Positions 57,171 through 64,000 of a stretch of 64,000 nt of DNA are shown here, piece by piece (the stretch's first letter is position 1; each line of letters starts with the position of its first letter). The position numbers and the translations under genes were made by a program. The notes below the pieces were generated by a model. It saw nothing but the letters and a program-made list of their open reading frames with translations, did no database searches and had not been told where the DNA came from. The DNA comes from Oopsacas minuta (Eukaryota > Porifera > Hexactinellida > Lyssacinosida > Leucopsacidae): contig JAKMXF010000332.1 of NCBI GenBank assembly GCA_024704765.1, positions 292,018 to 356,017 of the forward strand. Direction: 5' to 3'.

Positions 57171-58793
57171 ATAATCATGTGTGATAATTATTAGTATTTA
57201 GATATAGTAAATTTACATTAGAATAATATATACGAATTAAGTACATACATTTTGAAATTTACGTTTTGGTTATGCCTTCATCGGTGGGGCGCGAACGCTT
57301 TAAAAGTTGGAAAGTGGGTCGTGGTCAGAAAAAGGTTGAAAACCCCTGATATATGCCATATGCCCATCACGTCCGCCATACTTTTTGCAGGCTTATGCCC
57401 ACGCTACCGCCACCTCCAGCTCAAGATTTTCCCCTGCAATTCCAGATAGCAGACGGACTAGATGGCTCTGGAAGTCACACTGTATATAATCAATCAAACA
57501 CGAATACAGATACTAAGTCGTTTATCTTATTCTGTTTCAGGGATATAAAGATAATAAGCAATAGCAGTCGCGAACTCTTGGAAAAATAACACTCCCAATT
57601 CTCCTTTTGCTCAACGTCCGATTTTCTAGATCGCTGCGAAAGAAAACGAAGCTAATATCAAGCGATTTATGGACGATCTAATCAATACTGATACTGACCA
57701 GATGAGAAGTGAAGGATTTATTCTTGCCCCTGATCAGTAAGTACGAGTCGACATTGTTCGGTCAATGCTTAATGGGAAAATGGCAGGAATTCTATCTTGG
57801 GCAGGTGGGGCAAGTTGTCAATTATGCACAGCAACACATAGGAACTCAGTGATCGTGAGCTGATATACAGGGATTTCCTATCATCAGGCACATTACTGAT
57901 GCAATTGAACTTTTCGGCGAAATAGAAGACAGCCATTCGTTCTTCTCACTTCCTTCAAACCAATATTGTATCATAACGCACGAACCAACCTCAACAATAA
58001 ACATCCTTCCAGCATCTCCGTTACACTCGTATACTGGCATTTTCAGGTGGTTCAATCTATTAATTTATCATTTAAATTGTTGAAAACGTACATGGTCACC
58101 GAGATCTCTGGCGATAAAAAATTAAATGATATTTGTCAGAAATCTGATTGAAGGGAAGACAGGAATGAGGATAGATCAGCTGAATGCAAGTGGAGGTACT
58201 AGCTCTACTGGTAGTGTAGTTCGTCGAGCATTTTCCTGTGATTCGAAATACGTTGAGTGTGTATTGTCAGTTGTTGAAACAGAACACAAAGAAACACTCT
58301 CAAAACTACATACACACTTGTCAGCTATTCTTCGAATAATCAATTCAGGCAGGATCATTTACACCGTGGTATTTGGTGATCTATGCACCGATACATATCT
58401 CTTGATCGTTGATTCATTACCTTGGGTGAGCATTACCCCAACATTACACAAGGTATTAGCTCACTCAGAAGAAATTTTGAAGAGTTCAACCTTGGCCGAG
58501 ATCTGAAAAGTTTCTCAGAAGAGGGATCCGAGGTATGCAACAAGTTATAAGAAAGTATAGGGAGAATCTTGCAAGGAAGTCTCATTTGAAGATAATGCAA
58601 TGGACATTTTCGTGAGACTGGCCCCTGAAAGTGACCCTGTATTGAATCAATTTCGTTCAAGTTTAGTTTGTGAAAGGTGTGGGGAGCACGGCCACACCAA
58701 AAGAGCAAAGTGTTGTAGGGATACTACCGAAAATAAATTACTAGATTCTTCCATAGACGAAATTGTTGATTCACTTATAATTAATTTATAGAT

Positions 58794-61700
58794 TCATTAA
58801 AATGTAAATCTATATCACTCTTATCCAAATACTATGCAGTGTAATAGTATATATACAGAGTAGGAGATTTTTCTTATGAGGTGGAAATTTCTATGAGTTT
58901 TATTAAATAGTTTTTAACTATGACGTCATCATAATCTGTGATAACGTCATATCCAGAATTCTAGAAGCCATAGAAGAATTTTGATTATCCCATTCGATTC
59001 CCCGGATACGATAACCTATTCGCAAATACTACATTGCATATTCCTACTGGTACTAGAATACCTATTCTCTACTAACTCCCATTTTAAACCACTATGGATA
59101 GATATAGTAGAACTCCGATAAACGTACCGCCCTGGAAACGAAAATTTGTACGGCAGTACGTCTTAAGCTGGTTATGTACTAACCTAGTTCTACAATATTA
59201 TCCTAAATCAATTACTAAGAGTTATGGAAAATCCAAGAATTAAAATAATGTATAGAAAAGAATTCACCTACATTAGCCTGCAAACGATAATAGAAACATA
59301 AAGAATATCAAAATAACAAATTAAGGTTGTAGAGATTTTGATAATCTTCCGTGGGTAGTTAAAAATCATGCAGTGTAAAATTTTAGAGGAAAAAGTTGGA
59401 TCCTAATTCGACAAGGATAAACTATCACATTACATCCTTAGGACATGTGTGACACTAATGAGAAATCCAAGAAAAAACTCTTTACCCCAATCCAAACGGT
59501 GAACTAAATTCACGAATACAACAATAAAGGCATTTTAATCAACTAATTCGAAAAACCTTCTACTCTTGTGGTCATGCTAAAATCGTTTCATAATACACCT
59601 ACCAAAGACCAGTGGGAGGCCAAACATCCAAACAACTAGCCAACGCCATTTCTGTTACCAATCTACTTAAAATATATCTATAGATATTCCAACCCTCACT
59701 TATATTTGTATTTAATATCATAATTTTCATTCAGATTTAGATTTCTTTTTCAAACTAAAATATTGATATTTCATGCTTAAATTAGACAATGTTGGCTAAT
59801 ATTCACTATGTCATACTGGTAACTGAATTCAGTACTGGCATCTCAGCCGCAGATAAGGATTCTTTTTTGAAAATACACAATAATGTCATAATTTCGGCAT
59901 ATGTACGAATTTTCTTCTAAGACTCGAACTTGTCCGAGCCAAGTTCCTAGCTCTCCTCTTCCCGAATTTTCTTCAGCCTAATTTCTAAATGTTATGGGAT
60001 AGGGAAACATCCTCAATTTTCACATTCCTAAATATAATGTAACCGAAAATCATACGCCTAGAGAAGCGTGCGGCGCTCATAGTAGATAATCCCTTTGATC
60101 AAATATTGATGAATATCGATGAAAATTTTGATGAAAACATTGATAGTTTTATGATCGAATGAATGAGATTGTCAACTGGAATGCAATCGATCTGCATCTC
60201 AAGGAGAAACTAGATAAAATTCTAAAGAAATTAATTGATAAAGGTTGATGCAAATATCAATAAATAGTGCTGAAATAATCGACAAATTCTAGATTATCGA
60301 TATCGATTTGATTGTTATGGACAATTTCGATTGCTATAAATTTGATTATTCGAAGTGATTTATGGATGGGATCGGATTGTCATACTTGGTATCTATATGT
60401 ATTAGTTTGTTTGGAATTACGTGAAGAATTAGAAAACCCTAAGGCTGATTTTTTGGCATATATGGATATTTGGGCGTGGAAAACCCTATATCCCCTGCCC
60501 TGATAAATACACACCTCTGCTATTACAGAAGCGTCAGAGGGAAATTAATTTCCGCGGCCAATTCATTCTTGAACTCTTGTACAGATCCACAACTTCATTG
60601 TCTCTTAGCTAGAATGATTGAACTCCCTCCAATTATTCCCGCTCTCTACGCTTGCACTTCAAAATAGATATGCATGCCGACTACAATTACTAGTCTTGCC
60701 CGGTGCAATAGGCTATCAAATATTTCAGCATATAGATTTAGTACCATAGATGTACCAATGTGTATAAAGCGAAACTTTTCGTTTCGAAGACCCGACTACT
60801 GAAAATTTGTCAAAGATTTACGTCTATACCTCATATTTATCGTGATAGGTTTGTAACAACTACACATTTGTGTGTTTTTGATTATGTCAAATGTATTTTA
60901 TATAATCAACAAATCGATTTTGCAAAATCAATAAATCAATTTACAAAATCTACATGACATTATATTAGTGTAGGAATCTATATGTCCAGTATCTTTGTAA
61001 TTTGTATTGAAGTTTGCTAGGACATATAAAAGGGCTATAGACGTGTGGGATCTGTTGTTCTGTTGAGTATTTACGCACAGGGATGTGTAGGCTGGTTGGG
61101 AGTTAAGCCATTTACTAAAGCAAATATTTATAAAATCATAATATCTAGTTTGCAAAATCGACATCTGAGTGTTTACTTTGAAAAAGCAACATGTTGGTTC
61201 TGCAAAATATACATTTCAAACATTTCGATATTACGAACCTAACGTTTTACAAAACATTTTTAAGTTTGTATGTTAATTTTTCAGAATCGACATAACATAT
61301 AAGTACTTATATGTAATTATTTAAAGTAGAGTCTTCGAATAACGGACACATTAGGGACATAACATTTGTCCGATATAGAGAAAGCTCTGCTTCTCGGAGA
61401 CTCTTCTTCATGATAACAATTCAACAATTTTTGATAAATATATAAAAATTAAATAAGATATTTCCATACTGTCTATCGTCAATTCTGGTTCTGATAATAA
61501 CATCAATTTTCTCCATCACGTCTGGTTCTTTGGAATTCTGATTTCAATATTCGATATTTTTTGAAATTTTCTCACAATATTATCTTATAGATTCAGGAAT
61601 TGAAACATATTCTCCAAATATGCGTTCAATGACATTCCTTTGGGAAGTATGCGGTATGTGATTCATTTTTGTATTTTAGCCAAGTAATTTGTCTAACGGC

Positions 61701-61877
61701 ATCCAAACTATTTGAATTTTATAGGTTTCGGTCAGGCCACCCACTGCATTCGCCATGATTTCACAAACCTATACTGTCCTAATTATTCTAGCCAGCTATT
61801 TGTCTTGTTTTACAGCTTCTAATAGTTGGTAGGCATACATCCTAAGAAGCTAATTAATTTGTTAGATATTGCCAAAT
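58794..61877. other. Gene-free stretch with repeat fragments
   Basis: No convincing coding. It holds a fragment of a pogo-like MITE at about 59107, a fragment of repeat R1 at 59885-59945, recurring TTGCAAAATC / ACAAAATCTACAT motifs at 60910-61290, and a partial MITE at 61326-61415 (AGTAGAGTCTTCGAATAA). Confidence 0.4.
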
Positions 61878-63120
61878 ATGAGGAGCACTCAATAAGTTTC
61901 GAGCCTGACTATGTTGCGAACACTCATACATAAGTAAACCATTACTTGTTTCGAATAAACATGGGATCAATATACTTCGCTCAAAATCTTGTAACATTAT
62001 CTTGTATACTTTTCAGATAGCAGTAGCTAAATTATCTATGGATTCCTTCGTTACCAAATCCTCAATACAGTTATCAAGGCGTCATATTCGTGCAATAACA
62101 GTTTTTCAGTTCCAACTTTAGAAATCAATAAAAGAATGTCACTAAATTTCTGTACAGCCTTTCCAAATAACAAGGTATCTGCGACAACAGTGAAAAGATG
62201 GTACAAAGAATTTAAGTATGGGAATTTTCATCTTGAAGACCAACCCCACCCTGGACACCCCTCGCTGTTACAGAGGGAATTGTTGAGTCAATTGAGGACA
62301 TGGTGATAGCAGACCCAAATGTTACATATTAGAGGATTCAACACGAAATTAGCATTTCATCCGGGGCAGTGCACACTGTTTTACACCAATCCCTTTAGCT
62401 ACGTAAACTTTGTGCCCGCTGGATCCCATATCAGCTTCATCCTGTGCAGAAGCAGAATCGAGTGAAATGGTGCCATGAAATGCTTCAAAAATTCAAAAAT
62501 GGCAACAGTAGAGATATTTCCAAGATAATAACTGGTGATGAAACATGGATCTATCACTATGATCCAGAAACAAAGCAGCGGAGCCGTCAATGGTGTGAAA
62601 TTGGAGCAAGTCCCACAACAAAGGTTCGCAGAACTCAATACACAAAGAAACTAATGTAGGCAATTATTTGGAATACAACGGGTGTTAAAACTGTTGTACC
62701 CCTTGAACCTGGTAAGACAATTAATTCAACCTGGTATCAGAGTTGCTTGCCTCTAGTCATAAAAGCAATAAATTTACAGCGTCCTGGCACAGGATTAAGG
62801 GGAAATTTTTTGCACGACGATAATGCCAGTTCTCATACATCAAAAATGACAAGACAATTCATTGAAGAATCAGGACTATATATGTTGCCACATCCTCCTT
62901 ATTCTCCAGATCTACCACCTGCGACTTCTGGCTCTTTCCTAGAATAAAAAATAGCTTAAAGGCAGAAATTTTTCATTGAATTCTGAACTTGAGGGGGCCC
63001 ACAGAGAAGTGATCGGAGACATTAACGAAAATGAATTTAAAGAAGCTATTCAAGCTTGGTTTAAACGAATGGACAAATGTATTCAAGCTAAGGGATGCTA
63101 TTTCGAAAAATTATAGTAAA
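61878..63120 (+). pseudogene. mariner transposase relic (SETMAR type)
   Basis: The left end has GAGCACTCAATAAGTTTCGA, typical of mariner TIRs; no matching right TIR was found. Ordered coding blocks in several frames: VQRI and RPTPPWTPL (after the first HTH), SIEDMVIADPNVTY, LRKLCARWIPYQLHP, ITGDETWIYHYDPETKQR (first Asp, 62530), NFLHDDNASSHTSK (second Asp, 62810), and HPPYSPDLPPATSGSFL. In the last block the third Asp position is altered. The end reads AIQAWFKRMDKCIQAKGCYF. Frameshifts are many. It is related to the mariner at 3867. Confidence 0.85.
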
Positions 63121-63364
63121 ATAAATATACAGTGGAACCTCGAGAACTGGGGCACGACCAGTAGCCTGAAAAAATGCCCCAGTTCGCGAGAGTCTTTAAA
63201 ATGTACCCACATTTCCAAACGCAACGCATAGGCGATAGATATACAGTTCACATTAAGCATTCACAGTTACAGTAATCACCAGTCAAGTTACTATCATTGT
63301 ACAGAATCGTTGAAGAACTCAGTGATGCTCGTCTGACGAAGCTCAGAGGCCATTCGGTCTGTGA

Positions 63365-63589
63365 TTAGTTGGCTGTACCACTACAGGTCAATCTTGAGGT
63401 GATCTGGTATTTCGCCTTGTTCGTTCCTGAGCTTTTGATATCATCCTTCTGCTGCCGCTTCAACCTGCCGACGGTCCCTTTGCTAGTTCCAATCTCTTTG
63501 GCTATCGCTCGTTCGGCCAAGCCTTCCTCGGACAGTTTGAGGATCTTCGAACGCTGTTCGAGGTTAAGATGTGGTTTGGATGAAGACAT
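63365..63589 (-). pseudogene. pogo/Tigger HTH fragment
   Basis: The frame begins MSSSKPHLNLEQRSKILKL. An HTH follows, GLAERAIAKEIGTSKGTVGR, of the CENP-B/Psq type seen at the start of Tigger transposases. It stops after 74 codons; the catalytic region has been deleted. Confidence 0.6.
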
Positions 63590-63796
63590 ACAGGAGATAT
63601 AGAATGACTAATAAAAAAATACCGGGGAGACGTCGAATGTGTGCATTATTCAGTTCATGTTACAAAATGAACATGAACTACGTGGTATAATGAAGATGAA
63701 TATTCATTTCTTGAAACAAACATGCGCAGTGCTCAAACCTTAGTTTAGAATTTGGAGAAAAATCGAAAAGATTGTGTTGAAAAATTGAGATGATGA

Positions 63797-63855
63797 CAAC
63801 ACACACACATATACTCACATATAATCACACACTATCACAGAGAGAGAGAGAGAGA
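63797..63855. repeat. (CA)n and (GA)n microsatellites
   Basis: ACACACACACA at about 63800 and a GAGAGAGAGAGAGA run at about 63841-63855. Confidence 0.9.
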
Positions 63856-64000
63856 ACATAGAAACAAAAAATGTTATCAAAACAAAGCGCCCCATTTCGC
63901 GAAATCGCGCTCCACTCCGCGAAGGTAATATGTTAGGAACGGAACCAAAATGTCAAAAATTTCGGGTCAACTGCCCCACTTCAGGAGGTGTCCCACTACG

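Larger units (their letters stand above)
55010..57348 (+). mobile_element. hAT element, 2339 bp, nested in the RAG1-like gene
   Basis: It begins CAGGAGTTTTTAAACAGTGA and ends AAAGGTTGAAAACCCCTG, TIRs of the same style as the hAT at 43700. The 8-bp flanks are not identical: the best match is ATATATGA at 55000-55007 against ATATATGC at 57349-57356, offset by 2 bp. It separates two parts of one transposase gene that continue one another. Confidence 0.85.
54253..58790 (+). pseudogene. RAG1/Transib-like transposase, copy 2, split by hAT
   Basis: The N-terminal part is at 54253-54837 (194 codons; CLEGDWW, HRKSIDNLTMQQL), continuing VSLVDLLEIGREIHTTPTSL and SSDIRFPAYYRVIEERNSI up to 55009. After the hAT element the strand resumes with PAQDFPLQFQIADGLDGSGS (57430; first catalytic Asp expected). 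Then come AQRPIF and KENEANIKRFMDDL, LNGKMAGILSWAGGASCQLC (zinc CxxC), and GTSSTGSVVRRAF (58190). ITPTLHKVLAHSEEIL (58430-58480) and EEGSEVCNKLIRKYRENLAR (58515-58575) follow, where the last catalytic Glu is expected. AMDIFVRLAPESDPVL and a zinc knuckle, CERCGEHGHTKRAKCC, end it at 58790. The last blocks parallel the RAG1 core and Transib. Stops and frameshifts are moderate. Confidence 0.72.
63131..63997 (-). mobile_element. Short pogo-like element, about 870 bp
   Basis: The left end is CAGTGGAACCTCGAGAACTG after TA, at 63131. Near the window end CTGCCCCACTTCAGGAGGTG approximates its inverse, with CCCACTA at about 63997. It holds a minus-strand HTH frame and no catalytic domain, so it is an internally deleted derivative. 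Confidence 0.6.

Overview
The window is AT-rich nuclear DNA of an animal. It contains a spliced metazoan-type gene with a 17.4-kb intron, a cytosolic ribosomal protein gene, and dense animal-type DNA transposons. Invertebrate is the best guess. Repeat load and TE mix would suit a cnidarian-like or parasitic lineage, but nothing here fixes the phylum. Only two host genes were recognised. One is the catalytic part of an M17 aminopeptidase of the NPEPL1 type (+ strand, exons 2115-2511 and 19933-20462). The other is an intact, apparently intronless ribosomal protein eL33/RPL35A (- strand, 52667-52999). Almost everything else that codes is a transposon at some stage of decay.

Region 1-20.5 kb: a 44-bp hairpin-bearing tandem array opens the window, followed by the NPEPL1 exons. 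Their intron is a stack of nested insertions. The oldest layer is a minus-strand element with a spliced integrase (13433-15052) and an OTU-protease domain. A pogo/Tigger element (11351-13427) and a mariner (3867-10319) landed in it, the mariner inside the OTU domain. The mariner transposase was then split by a 5156-bp Ginger-like element (4813-9968), which has TGTTG...CAACA ends, a GGTC duplication, an integrase and a thiol-peptidase-like frame. Removing each insertion and one target duplication restores the broken reading frame, so the order of events can be read directly.

Region 20.5-31.8 kb: interspersed repeats and MITEs, a Tc1-like element (24201-25537), and a 2650-bp element with about 130-bp inverted ends, CAC/GTG termini and a CCCT duplication (26153-28802, Chapaev/CMC-like by inference). 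Two more Tc1/mariner relatives follow (29325-31790).

Region 31.8-43.2 kb: Helitron replication-protein remains, a Tc1 element (34918-36260), the C-terminal half of a P-element/THAP9-like transposase, a truncated Ty3/gypsy pol with polypurine tract and 3' LTR start, and a first RAG1/Transib-like transposase on the minus strand.

Region 43.2-64 kb: a complete hAT element (43700-47640, duplication TTCTAAAT) is interrupted by a 1.65-kb insertion that carries a well-formed type III hammerhead ribozyme (45689-45749, - strand). After MITEs and RPL35A comes a second RAG1/Transib-like gene (54253-58790), split by another hAT element (55010-57348). The window closes with a mariner relic and a short pogo-like element.

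The host genes do not form a pathway. What connects the window is transposon-in-transposon history, with at least nine superfamilies in 64 kb. I saw no tRNA, rRNA, CRISPR array or bacterial-type operon, and no LINE reverse transcriptase.
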